Below, piece by piece: positions 1 to 7,754 of a DNA stretch of 64,000 nucleotides; the first letter of the stretch is position 1, and each line of letters begins with the position of its first letter. A program made the translations under genes and the position numbers. The stretch is taken from the NCBI RefSeq assembly GCF_007858255.1, contig NZ_VFEU01000009.1, positions 62,001 through 126,000 of the forward strand. The letters run 5' to 3'. This DNA comes from Pseudomonas rhodesiae (lineage in GTDB: Bacteria > Pseudomonadota > Gammaproteobacteria > Pseudomonadales > Pseudomonadaceae). A model generated the notes under the pieces. That model saw only the letters and a program-made list of their open reading frames with translations, was not told where the DNA came from and ran no database searches.

Positions 1-45
1 GCCGAGAGGTTGTTTATGTCCATCACGCCAGGGGTGCTGTTATGA
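1..45 (+). CDS. 3' end of an upstream gene (partial)
   Basis: The first 15 codons are open and end in a TGA at 43-45 that overlaps the ATG of the next gene in an ATGA arrangement. The visible tail reads AERLFMSITPGVLL. The 4-base overlap is typical of translationally coupled genes, which is the only reason to call this coding. No family can be assigned from 14 residues. Confidence 0.4.
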   Translation, partial: AERLFMSITPGVLL

Positions 46-1280
46 GCCAGACCTTGGGCCTGGCCGGCGCCGCTGCGGCGTTGGGTATTGGCATGCTGGT
101 GGGGCTTGAGCGCGAACGCCACAAGGGCGAAGGCGAGCATCGCGATTTTGCCGGGTTGCGCACCTATTCGATCACCGCATTGCTCGGTTATGTGACCCAG
201 CAGGTCGGCGGCGCCTTGCTGTTGGGCCTGATCGCGCTGTGCCTGGCGCTGCTGGTCAGTACCGCGTACTGGAAAAGCCAGGCCAAAGACCCGGGCATCA
301 CCAGCGAAGTGGCGTTGTTCACCGTGCTGGTACTGGGCGCCCTGTGCGGCGCGGCGCCCGAGTTGGCCACGGCGATTGGGGTGGTGATGGCCGGCTTGCT
401 GGTCTATCGACAGAAACTGCACGAGTTCGCCCGCAGCCAACTGAGCGACGCCGAAATGCGCGACGGCCTGTTGCTGCTGGTGGTCGCGCTGGTGGTCTTG
501 CCGCTGGTGCCGGACCGCTTTATCGGCCCTTATGCAGCGATCAACCCGCGCACCATCTGCACCTTGACCGTACTGCTGATGGCGGTCGGCGCCCTGGGGC
601 ATGTGGCGGTGCGGGCGTTGGGCCCGCGTTATGGCTACGCGGTCGGTGCCATTGCGTCCGGGTTCGCCTCCAGCACCGTGACCATCGCCGCCATGGGCCA
701 TATCGCCGCCAAGGAACCGCAGCAGTTGCGCACGCTGGCGGCTGCGGCGGTTTTCTCCAACCTGGCCACGGTGGCGCAGGTGGCCTTGATTCTGGGCACG
801 GTAGAGCCGGCGTTGCTGGCGCAAATGGCCTGGCCGTTGCTGGCCGGTTTTGTCGCCATCGCGGCTTACGGCATTTGCCTGATGCTGCGCACCCCCACGT
901 CGGCCGCCAGCGAGGCTATCAAGGTGGGCGGTGCATTCGATCTCAAACTGGCGTTAATCATGGTGCTGATGATGACCGGCATTACGTTTGTCTCATCGGC
1001 GATGCTGTATTACTTCGGCGAATGGGGCGTGATGGTCACCGCCACCCTCAGCGGCTTCGCTGACGCGCATGCGTCTACAGCTTCGATTGCCGCCCTGACC
1101 GCCAGCGGCCAATTGGCCGTGCAGGCGGCGCCGATCCCGGTGTTGCTGGCGGTCAGTTGCAATTCCCTGAGCAAGTGCCTGGTGGCCTGGGTCAGCGACG
1201 GTCGCCGCTTTGCCGGCTATGTGATTGGCGGCCAAGCATTGCTGACCGCCGCGACATGGCTGGGCCTACTGATCGGTTGA
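42..1280 (+). CDS. MgtC/SapB-type DUF4010 membrane protein
   Basis: This 412-residue protein is hydrophobic along most of its length, with about ten likely membrane segments. The N-terminal stretch with GMLVGLERER followed by AGLRTYSITALLG is the signature of the MgtC/SapB N-terminal domain. The rest matches the DUF4010 layout, including the SGFASSTVT region near residue 210 and the late segment with ADAHASTASIAALT. MgtC relatives are linked to magnesium limitation and membrane ATPase control, but the role of the DUF4010 branch is not established. The start is set by the ATGA overlap with the preceding reading frame. It converges on the sensor kinase gene with a 6-base gap. Confidence 0.8.
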   Translation: MSQTLGLAGAAAALGIGMLVGLERERHKGEGEHRDFAGLRTYSITALLGYVTQQVGGALLLGLIALCLALLVSTAYWKSQAKDPGITSEVALFTVLVLGALCGAAPELATAIGVVMAGLLVYRQKLHEFARSQLSDAEMRDGLLLLVVALVVLPLVPDRFIGPYAAINPRTICTLTVLLMAVGALGHVAVRALGPRYGYAVGAIASGFASSTVTIAAMGHIAAKEPQQLRTLAAAAVFSNLATVAQVALILGTVEPALLAQMAWPLLAGFVAIAAYGICLMLRTPTSAASEAIKVGGAFDLKLALIMVLMMTGITFVSSAMLYYFGEWGVMVTATLSGFADAHASTASIAALTASGQLAVQAAPIPVLLAVSCNSLSKCLVAWVSDGRRFAGYVIGGQALLTAATWLGLLIG

Positions 1281-1286
1281 AACGGC

Positions 1287-2651
1287 TCAAAGAGGGATGT
1301 GCAACGTGGCCCGCAGCCCGCCGCCGGCACGGTTGTCCAGACGGATCTGACCGCCCAGGCGCTGGGCGATGGTGTGGACGATGGTCAAGCCCAGGCCTGC
1401 ACCGTGGGCATTGCCACGGCTGTAGAAGCGCTCGAACAAGCGCTCGCGGTCCTGTTCGTCGATCCCGGGGCCCTGATCGTCCACCGTCAGCTCGAATGCC
1501 GTGTCAGTCTTGTGCAACCCCACGGTAATTACACCCTGTTCCGGAGAGAAATTCGCCGCGTTGGTCACCAGGTTGGTCAGGGCGATCGCGATGGCCGCGC
1601 CGTCGGTGGTCACGGTGCAAGGCGTGTCGTCCGCGTCGAACACCAGTTCCAGGCCCTTGCTCAACAGCCAGGGCGTGAGTTGGATCAGGCTGTCGCGCAC
1701 GGCGGCGGTAAGGTCCAGGGGCTGTAAGGGCGGTTGCCCGGCACTCGGCTCCAGGCGCGCCATGGTCAGCAACTGGTTGACCAGGCGGCTGGTACGGTCC
1801 ACGCCAGTGATCAGGAAGGCCAGGGATTCGCGACGTTCAGCCTCGGTGCCGGCCTCCAGCAGGTTTTGCGCATGCACCCGCAGCACCGCCAGCGGGGTTC
1901 GCATTTCGTGGGCCGCATCGGCGATAAAGCGTCGTTCGCGACCCAGCAGGTCCTGGAGCTGCGCGAGCATACGGTTCAGGGCGGCCTGCATGGGTTCCAG
2001 TTCGGTGGGTAAGGGCGTCAGTTGCATCGGCTCCAGGGAGCCGGAGTGCCGGGCGCGTAACGTTGCGGCCATATCAGCCAGCGGCTTGAGCCCCCAACCG
2101 ATGGCCAGCCAGACCATCATCGCCAGGATCAGGCTGCCCAGCACGTTCGGCCACAAGGTGTGGCGCACGATACGACCGACCAGGTCGGCGCGCACATCGT
2201 CGCGTTCGCCGACCCAGATGCGCAGGCCGCTGTTCTTGTCCTTGAGCAAAAAACCGCGCCATTGCCGGCCATTGAGGTCGTCCACATTGCTGTAGCCGGG
2301 CTGTTCGGGCGGAGTGGCGAACGTGGGAGCGCTGGAGGTGAACACCAGGCGTTCGCCCTGGGGGCTCCAGACCTGGAAAGCCACCTTGCTTTCGTATGGA
2401 TGCCCGTTGACTTTAGGGTTGGCCTCGGCCAGCGCCTTGTTGAAGGCGCGGTACAGGTCGGCTTGCTGCTCGTTCGCCAGCGGCAGGCTCATCAGGCCTT
2501 GTAGCAACCGGGCGTTTTGCGCCAGTTGCGCATCGTAGACTTCGGCAATTTCGTGGTTGCTGTCATGCAGGTTCAATGCGCTGATCAGCAAAAAACCGCC
2601 GAGCAGCAGGCCGATAATCAAGGTCAGGGTGCGGCGGCGAATCGAGGTCAC
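1287..2651 (-). CDS. QseC-type sensor histidine kinase
   Basis: A 454-residue inner-membrane kinase. Transmembrane segment 1 lies at about residues 8-26, a periplasmic sensor runs to about 165, and segment 2 covers about 168-188. HAMP and dimerisation regions follow, with the H box FIADAAHEMRTPL (phospho-accepting His248). Then come the N box near TNLVTNAANFSPE and the G boxes DQGPGIDE and GAGLGLTIV. Length and layout match QseC (about 450 residues). It overlaps the response regulator by 4 bases (ATGA), so the pair is co-translated. It is the last gene of the minus-strand operon that starts at 7574. The ligand sensed is unknown. Confidence 0.88.
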   Translation of the reverse strand: MTSIRRRTLTLIIGLLLGGFLLISALNLHDSNHEIAEVYDAQLAQNARLLQGLMSLPLANEQQADLYRAFNKALAEANPKVNGHPYESKVAFQVWSPQGERLVFTSSAPTFATPPEQPGYSNVDDLNGRQWRGFLLKDKNSGLRIWVGERDDVRADLVGRIVRHTLWPNVLGSLILAMMVWLAIGWGLKPLADMAATLRARHSGSLEPMQLTPLPTELEPMQAALNRMLAQLQDLLGRERRFIADAAHEMRTPLAVLRVHAQNLLEAGTEAERRESLAFLITGVDRTSRLVNQLLTMARLEPSAGQPPLQPLDLTAAVRDSLIQLTPWLLSKGLELVFDADDTPCTVTTDGAAIAIALTNLVTNAANFSPEQGVITVGLHKTDTAFELTVDDQGPGIDEQDRERLFERFYSRGNAHGAGLGLTIVHTIAQRLGGQIRLDNRAGGGLRATLHIPL

Positions 2652-3310
2652 ACGCGATCCTCCACCAGATAACCCACGCCGCGCACAGTGCGGATCAATT
2701 CGCTGGAGAACTTTTTGCGCAAGTGGTGGATATGCACCTCCAGGGTGTTGCTTTCGGCTTCTTCGTTCCAGCCATACAGCAACTGGATCAACTGATCGCG
2801 GGTCATGACCCGCCCCGGGGGCGAAAGCAGTTCATGCAGCAGTTGGTATTCCTTGGGGGTCAGCGACACCGGTTGATGGTGATAACTGACTTGCTGGGTG
2901 CTGGGGTCCAGGCAAATGCCCGCATGTTCGATCAGCACCCGCGCCCGGCCGGCGCTGCGCCGCAGCAGGGCGCGCAAGCGGGCCTTGAGTTCGGCCAGGT
3001 CGAAGGGCTTGATCAGGTAATCGTCGGCACCGGCGTCGAGCCCGGCGATGCGGTCTTCGGTGGCATCCCGCGCGGTCAGGATCAGCACCGGTACGGTGGC
3101 ACCGCCGTCGCGCAGGCGGCGCAGCACCTCCAACCCGCCCATGCGCGGCAGGCCGAGGTCGAGCACCACCACGTCGAAGGTTTCGCTGAGCAGGGCATGC
3201 AGGGCGCTGCTGCCGTCCTTCAACCAGTCGACGGTGTAACCCTCGCGCGCCAAAGCCTGGTGAATCCCTCCGCCCAGGGCTTCGTCATCCTCGATCAGTA
3301 ATAGACGCAC
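2648..3310 (-). CDS. QseB/PmrA-type response regulator
   Basis: A 220-residue OmpR-family regulator. The receiver domain has the acidic pair at residues 8-9, phospho-acceptor Asp51 in VVLDLGLP, Thr79 and Lys101. The C-terminal winged helix includes SLTPKEYQLLHELL and a recognition region ending in SNTLEVHIHHLRKKF. That last motif and the tight MRLLLIEDDE start are typical of the QseB/PmrA/TctD subgroup, which binds CTTAA-N6-CTTAA type boxes. Such boxes lie in the divergent promoter at 7621-7685 at the head of this same operon, so autoregulation is likely. It sits 11 bases from the upstream TPR gene and overlaps the kinase gene by 4. Confidence 0.9.
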   Translation of the reverse strand: MRLLLIEDDEALGGGIHQALAREGYTVDWLKDGSSALHALLSETFDVVVLDLGLPRMGGLEVLRRLRDGGATVPVLILTARDATEDRIAGLDAGADDYLIKPFDLAELKARLRALLRRSAGRARVLIEHAGICLDPSTQQVSYHHQPVSLTPKEYQLLHELLSPPGRVMTRDQLIQLLYGWNEEAESNTLEVHIHHLRKKFSSELIRTVRGVGYLVEDRV

Positions 3311-3321
3311 GCGCGCTCCTG

Positions 3322-3966
3322 TCAGTTGAATTGCTTGGCGATCTCGGCCAACAGGCGCTCGATCTCTTTGCGCCGCCCGGCGTCGGCGCTTTCCCGACCT
3401 GGGCGGGGAGCCGCCAGTAGGGCCTTTTGCAGGGCATCGCGGGCTTGGTCATAACGTTTTTGCCGGTACAGGTGATCGCCCCAGAAGTACAGACTATCAA
3501 TGCCTGTCGGGTTGACTTGCAAGGCCTGTTTAAGCAACTGCTCGGCCTTGTCGGCGTCACCGAAACCAATCGGCCAGCCCGGAACGCGATCGTACAGCGC
3601 CGCCAGGCTGGTATAGGCCGAGCCTTGCAGGGCGGTGGGGTCGAGGGCGAGCGCGCGTTCCAGGTCGGCCTTGGCGGTCTTGGCCTTGCTCAACGCGCCG
3701 AGTCCGCCCTGGGCACCGGCCCAACTGCTGGTGACGATACCCGACCAGATCCAGGCTTCGGCGGCCTGCGGACGGGCCTGGGTGATGGCATTCGCCTGGC
3801 CGGCCAGTTGCTCGAAGGCCTGGGTGCGTTGTGCCTCAGGCAGGCCGTATTGGATCTCGGCCCAGCGTTGTTGGATCGTGGTCAGCCGTTGCTGGTCGGC
3901 GGCGTCCAACGCCCAGGTGAGGGGGCTCAGGGCACTGAGCACAAGGGCGGCAATCAGTGTTCTCAT
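3322..3966 (-). CDS. Secreted TPR-like protein
   Basis: A 214-residue protein with a clear signal peptide (MRTLIAALVLSALSPLTWA, cleavage expected around residue 19-20). The mature part is alpha-helical with tetratricopeptide-like spacing, for example ALSKAKTAKADLERALALDPTA and DKAEQLLKQALQVNPTG. It is therefore probably a periplasmic scaffold or chaperone. The family is not one I can name. It lies 4 bases after the SDR gene and 11 bases before the response regulator gene in the same operon, so it is presumably produced together with the hemolysin-family product and could assist its export or assembly. That role is inference only. Confidence 0.75.
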   Translation of the reverse strand: MRTLIAALVLSALSPLTWALDAADQQRLTTIQQRWAEIQYGLPEAQRTQAFEQLAGQANAITQARPQAAEAWIWSGIVTSSWAGAQGGLGALSKAKTAKADLERALALDPTALQGSAYTSLAALYDRVPGWPIGFGDADKAEQLLKQALQVNPTGIDSLYFWGDHLYRQKRYDQARDALQKALLAAPRPGRESADAGRRKEIERLLAEIAKQFN

Positions 3967-3970
3967 GGGG

Positions 3971-4771
3971 TTAGTCCTTGTTAACAGGGGTATCGCTCAA
4001 GCGGCGCACCAGGGGCAGTTGTTTACGCAGGCCACGGTCGACCAGCTTCGGCAGCAGGCTGTTGAGGCGCACGAAGAAACGCTCCGGCCAGCCCAGGTAC
4101 AGGTCGCGACGGTCGTCCACAATCGCCTTGATCACCGCCGACGCCACGGTGTGCGGGTCGTCGATGTTGGACTTGAGCGCCTCGTTCAGGGCCTCGGCCG
4201 CCGCGCTGTTCATTGAGGTGCGGGTGGCGCGCGGCGCTACGTACAGCACGCCGACGTGGGTGTCGGCCAGTTCGCGGCGCAAGGCTTCGGAAAACCCGCG
4301 CAAGGCAAACTTGGTCGCGCAGTAGGTGGCATAACCGGGGTAGCCGATGGAGCCATAGGTGGAACCGACATTGACCACCCTGGCGCCCGCCGCTTGTTTG
4401 AGCATCGGCAACAGCAGCCGAGTCAGACAGATCGGCGCGCCGATATTCAACGCGAGCATCTGGTTGATCTCGGCGTCGTCCAGTTGCTCAAGCATGGCGA
4501 AGTGGTTGATCCCGGCGGTATTGATCAGCAGGTTGATACCGCCGATGGCTTCGGCCGCCGCCAGTACCTTGCGCCGGTCGGCCAGGAATGTCAGGTCGGC
4601 GCTGACCCAGCACAACTGCTGCGGGTATTGCGCAAGCAGCACATCCAGCGGCGCACGGTGGCGCGCCACCGCCAGTACCTGCGCACCACTGGCGCACAGC
4701 ATGGCCGCTATCGCCAGGCCGATGCCGCCGCTGGCGCCGGTCAGCACCACGCGGGCCTCAGACAGGCGCAT
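3971..4771 (-). CDS. Short-chain dehydrogenase/reductase
   Basis: A 266-residue classical SDR. The Rossmann motif TGASGGIG is near residues 11-18, NTAGI near 85-90, and the catalytic YCATK follows the serine-rich NVGSTYGSIGYPG segment. The C-terminal third contains a hydrophobic patch (FVRLNSLLPKLVDRGL) suggesting a membrane-associated or lipid substrate. The start MRLSEARVVL at 4771 is chosen because it gives the usual SDR N terminus; a longer frame to 4843 would run deep into the previous gene. It overlaps the upstream diiron-protein gene by 14 bases. In this operon it could reduce or oxidise the product of the ligase or oxygenase. Confidence 0.85.
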   Translation of the reverse strand: MRLSEARVVLTGASGGIGLAIAAMLCASGAQVLAVARHRAPLDVLLAQYPQQLCWVSADLTFLADRRKVLAAAEAIGGINLLINTAGINHFAMLEQLDDAEINQMLALNIGAPICLTRLLLPMLKQAAGARVVNVGSTYGSIGYPGYATYCATKFALRGFSEALRRELADTHVGVLYVAPRATRTSMNSAAAEALNEALKSNIDDPHTVASAVIKAIVDDRRDLYLGWPERFFVRLNSLLPKLVDRGLRKQLPLVRRLSDTPVNKD

Positions 4772-5432
4772 GGGCGGTCTCCCCGAGGCGTGGCAGGTTG
4801 CGGAACATATCGGTATAGAGCGCGTAGACCACCTTGGACGCACGGATCACCGCGGCTTGATCCTCAGGGTCGTCGAGACGGTTCATCAGGCCGCGATAGG
4901 TCTGCATATGGCCGATATCCAACGCCCCGTGGGAGTTCAAATAGCTGAACGCCTCGGCCGGCAGTTGCAGGCGCTCGCGGATGCTGCCGGCGGCATGGGT
5001 GGCCAGGGCGATACTGGTGCCTTCCAGTACGTTGACCATGCCGAACAGGCCGACCGGGTTATCGCGGGCGATCAGGTCGTAGAGGTAGCTGACCATCAGC
5101 TCAATGGGCAAGCCAGGGCGTCCGTCGCGCACGGCTAGCCTATCACCGCCGCAGGCCTCGATATCATCCAGTACCCAATGTTCATGGCCGTATTCGTCTT
5201 CGATGTACTCGCACACCGCCTTGCGCAGCCATTCCAGGCGTGACGGCAAGCGTGCGCCGCAGGCCATCATCAACGGCACCGTGTGGCGGACGTGGTAATA
5301 GGCCTGGGCCAGAAAGGCGCGGTAGCTGTCGAGGCTGACCTTGCCTTCCAGGGCATCGCGAATGATCGGCAGGCTGAACAATGCCTGGCGTTCGTGCTGG
5401 GTGGCGTCTTGCAGGGTGTCGAAGAAATTCAC
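4758..5432 (-). CDS. TenA/PqqC-like heme-oxygenase-fold diiron protein (HDO candidate)
   Basis: A 224-residue all-helical protein of the TenA/PqqC/heme-oxygenase fold, annotated in many genomes as TenA-family or iron-containing redox enzyme. It keeps the full set of ligands found in diiron members such as CADD and UndA: an acidic/His pair in YIEDEYGHEHW (Glu78 and His85, or Glu80 and His83), Glu137 in NVLEGTS, and the H-x3-D-x2-H series His168, Asp172, His175 in SHGALDIGH. Thiaminase TenA proteins lack this set. Known members decarboxylate fatty acids or oxidise amines, so a role on an acyl or amino-acyl substrate activated by the adjacent ligase is plausible. It overlaps that ligase gene by 4 bases (ATGA). 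Confidence 0.8.
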   Translation of the reverse strand: MNFFDTLQDATQHERQALFSLPIIRDALEGKVSLDSYRAFLAQAYYHVRHTVPLMMACGARLPSRLEWLRKAVCEYIEDEYGHEHWVLDDIEACGGDRLAVRDGRPGLPIELMVSYLYDLIARDNPVGLFGMVNVLEGTSIALATHAAGSIRERLQLPAEAFSYLNSHGALDIGHMQTYRGLMNRLDDPEDQAAVIRASKVVYALYTDMFRNLPRLGETAHAPV

Positions 5433-6907
5433 GATGGCGTGTCCTCATTCAAAGGTTGAGTAAAGTGGGCGTGGTAACGGGCGACGATGGCGTCGCGCCG
5501 AGGCCGGCCATTGGCGGTGAGCAGGCCGTTGGCGGCGGTGAAGGGGGCGTCCAGGCGCGTCCATTGGTGGACCTGGGCATAGTCCGGCAGGCCGGCATTG
5601 GCCTCGGCCACGGCGGCGGCCAGTTGGGCGTCGCTGCAGTCGGCGCGATGGGGCCAGAGCAGGGCGTGGTTGTGGGGCAGGGCTTCGCCGTAGACGAATG
5701 CCTGGGCAATGTCGCCGCCTTGGGTCAGTTCGGCCTCGACCCAATCCGGGTTGACGTTGCGCCCGTAACTGGTGACGAACTGGTGTTTCTTGCGCCCCTT
5801 GAGGTACAGAAAACCATCTTCGTCGAAGGCCCCCAGATCACCGCTGGGCCACCAGGTGTCGGGCTGTTCGGTCTGGCCGAGGTAACCGAGCAGGGTCGAG
5901 CCTTTGATCAGCACTTCACCATCCTCGGCCAGGCGGATATCCACATGGGGCAAGGGCCTTCCGACGCTGCCCGGGCGCTGCGCCTGCGGCACGTTGAGGC
6001 TGACCACCGAGGCGCACTCCGACAGCCCGTAGCCTTCGAAAACCGGCATGCCCAACTGCTGGGCGCGCTGCAACAAGGCCTTGGACACACGGGCGCCGCC
6101 CACGGCGGCAAACCGCAAGCCCCGGGGGCTGAAAGCCTTTTGCTCGGCGGCGATGACCAGCATCAGCAGCAGTTGCGGCACCAGGATCAGGCTGTGGGGT
6201 TGGCGCGCGGCCAGGCAACCGAGCAATTGCGCCGCATCCACCGCACTGGCGCCCTGGATACCCAGGCTTTTTTGGCTCGGCACACTCAAGGTGGCGCCGG
6301 CATACAGCGCGGCGTAGCAGCCCAGGTTCTCCAGCAGAATCGCCAGGGGCAGCAGCGCCAGGTGATGGCGCGGGTCATTGACGTGACTGGCCTGGTACAG
6401 ATCGCGGGCTACCCGCAGCAGGCTCTCGCCACTCAGGCATACGCCTTTGGGCGCGCCGGTGGTGCCGGAGGTGAAGGTGACTTTGGCGGTGCCCAGGGGC
6501 ATTGAGGGTCGCCCGTCGAAGTGCCGGCACCAGAAATCGCCGACCTTGTGGTAGCCCAGACCCTCCAGCTCCTGGCTCAGATAGGGTTCGGCGATGACCC
6601 GCTCGGCGTGGCTTTGCTCCAGGCAGTGGGCACGCTGAGCCGCGCTGAAGAACGGTGGCAACGTCAGGCAGGTCAGGCCCTCGAACAGCACCGCCAGGTC
6701 CCAGAGCATGGCATCGACGCCATTGTCCAAGGCCAGCGCCACCACCTGTACGCCCTCATCGCGCAGACGTTCGCGCCGATAGGCCACCTCGGCGAACAAC
6801 GTGGCGTAGTCCATTTTCAGTGAGTCGCCCCACAGAGCGATGGCACCGTCGTTACGTTCGGTATGGCCACGCAGCACGGCGTGGAATCGCAGGGTTTCAG
6901 GCGACAT
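5429..6907 (-). CDS. AMP-binding acyl-CoA/acyl-AMP ligase
   Basis: A 492-residue member of the ANL superfamily. The phosphate-binding motif FTSGTTGAPKG is at residues 145-155. The adenylation motif GYGLSECASVV follows in the middle. The GDLGAFDEDGFLYLKGRKK hinge motif is present, followed by a short C-terminal lid. The tail resembles long-chain acyl-CoA synthetases, but the usual A10 lysine region reads GLLTANGRPRRD, with Arg or Pro where Lys is expected. Start 6907 is supported by alignment of the N terminus; the gene overlaps the upstream hemolysin-family gene by 11 bases. It probably activates a fatty acid for the neighbouring enzymes. Confidence 0.85.
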   Translation of the reverse strand: MSPETLRFHAVLRGHTERNDGAIALWGDSLKMDYATLFAEVAYRRERLRDEGVQVVALALDNGVDAMLWDLAVLFEGLTCLTLPPFFSAAQRAHCLEQSHAERVIAEPYLSQELEGLGYHKVGDFWCRHFDGRPSMPLGTAKVTFTSGTTGAPKGVCLSGESLLRVARDLYQASHVNDPRHHLALLPLAILLENLGCYAALYAGATLSVPSQKSLGIQGASAVDAAQLLGCLAARQPHSLILVPQLLLMLVIAAEQKAFSPRGLRFAAVGGARVSKALLQRAQQLGMPVFEGYGLSECASVVSLNVPQAQRPGSVGRPLPHVDIRLAEDGEVLIKGSTLLGYLGQTEQPDTWWPSGDLGAFDEDGFLYLKGRKKHQFVTSYGRNVNPDWVEAELTQGGDIAQAFVYGEALPHNHALLWPHRADCSDAQLAAAVAEANAGLPDYAQVHQWTRLDAPFTAANGLLTANGRPRRDAIVARYHAHFTQPLNEDTPS

Positions 6908-7574
6908 GGCAAGTGTCCTCAAGGGTGGTAGGCAGGCCCAAGCGCGAAAACAGGCCCATGTTGCGTAAATGCGTGAAGCCGGCGCGGATATTGCCCACAT
7001 GCACCCACGGCTGGCTTTCGTAATAACGGCCCCAGTTAAGGCGCTCATCGCCCAAGCGTTGCGGGTCGGCGGCACACAGGGTCACGGGCTTGAGCCCAAG
7101 GCGATGGAAGCTGTTGACCAGCCCCGCATTGCCGGTAAAGGCCACCCACTCCAGCCCCCCCATGGCCAATAACCAAGTGATGGCAATGATGCTCAGGCGT
7201 GCACTGCCGTTATCACTGGCGGCCAGGTTGCCGACCTCGGCGATGGCGCGCCGCTCCACTGGCTGGCCGGCAGCGGCGCAGACCAAGGCCTCGATCGGAT
7301 GATCCAGGTAGTGCTCCAAAAACAGCGCTTCGCTGCGGGCCAGGCGTACCCCGGCGACGGCGCACAACTCGCCGTCGGCCTGGCTGACGCCAAACAATTG
7401 CGGCATGAAGTGGCGGATGTCCGCGCCATGGGCCAGGCGAAAGCGCTGCTGGATGAACGCTTCGAAGGCCGGGCGCCGAGGGTCTTCGGGCAGGGCGCGG
7501 CTCAGGTGCAGCGGGGCGCTGTCGGCGTGGCCGAACAGCAGGGGCAACGGGATGTTCCAGTCGAAATCGGGCAT
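6897..7574 (-). CDS. Thermostable hemolysin family protein
   Basis: A 225-residue protein of the thermostable hemolysin (T_hemolysin) family, named after Vibrio delta-VPH. No signal peptide is seen. The central part (AIAEVGNLAASDNGSARLSIIAITWLL followed by EWVAFTGNAGLVNSFHRLG) has the look of a GNAT or acyl-homoserine-lactone-synthase type acyltransferase core, so the historical name may hide an enzymatic role; this is inference. ATG at 7574 is preferred over an in-frame TTG at 7598 because GGGAGG lies 11 bases upstream of it. First gene of the seven-gene operon, 47 bases downstream of a QseB-like box. Confidence 0.78.
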   Translation of the reverse strand: MPDFDWNIPLPLLFGHADSAPLHLSRALPEDPRRPAFEAFIQQRFRLAHGADIRHFMPQLFGVSQADGELCAVAGVRLARSEALFLEHYLDHPIEALVCAAAGQPVERRAIAEVGNLAASDNGSARLSIIAITWLLAMGGLEWVAFTGNAGLVNSFHRLGLKPVTLCAADPQRLGDERLNWGRYYESQPWVHVGNIRAGFTHLRNMGLFSRLGLPTTLEDTCHVA

Positions 7575-7620
7575 TTGGCGGTTCGCCTCCCACGTCAAGT
7601 TGGGAGGAGTATCAGCAGCC

Positions 7621-7640
7621 TTTCTTAACGAAGTCTGAAG
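7621..7640 (-). promoter_or_regulatory. QseB/PmrA-like direct-repeat box, hemolysin operon side
   Basis: Read on the minus strand this is CTTCAGACT, two bases, then GTTAAGAAA: two half-sites with an 11-base period, the spacing used by OmpR-family regulators of the QseB/PmrA branch (CTTAA-N6-CTTAA). It ends 47 bases before the start of the operon that encodes such a regulator. The first half-site is identical to that of the box on the other side of the spacer. Confidence 0.55.
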
Positions 7641-7665
7641 GTGGGCGTAAACATCGTCGTTCGGT

Positions 7666-7685
7666 CTTCAGACTGGCTTAAGACT
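7666..7685 (+). promoter_or_regulatory. QseB/PmrA-like direct-repeat box, cytochrome b561 side
   Basis: Two 9-base half-sites, CTTCAGACT (7666-7674) and CTTAAGACT (7677-7685), differ at one base and have an 11-base period. The box points toward cytochrome b561, 70 bases upstream of its start. With the box at 7621-7640 it makes a divergent pair, suggesting joint control of both transcripts by the operon-encoded regulator. Confidence 0.6.
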
Positions 7686-7754
7686 GCCAGGGCAGGGTGG
7701 CGCGGACTTTCCAGGCCGGCCTCGGCCATCACTTCCTCAAAAGGCGACTTTTCC

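Noticed and set aside
239..1063. Overlapping frame inside the DUF4010 gene
   Set aside because: Arg/Gly-rich translation typical of an out-of-frame read of GC-rich DNA; no start signal.
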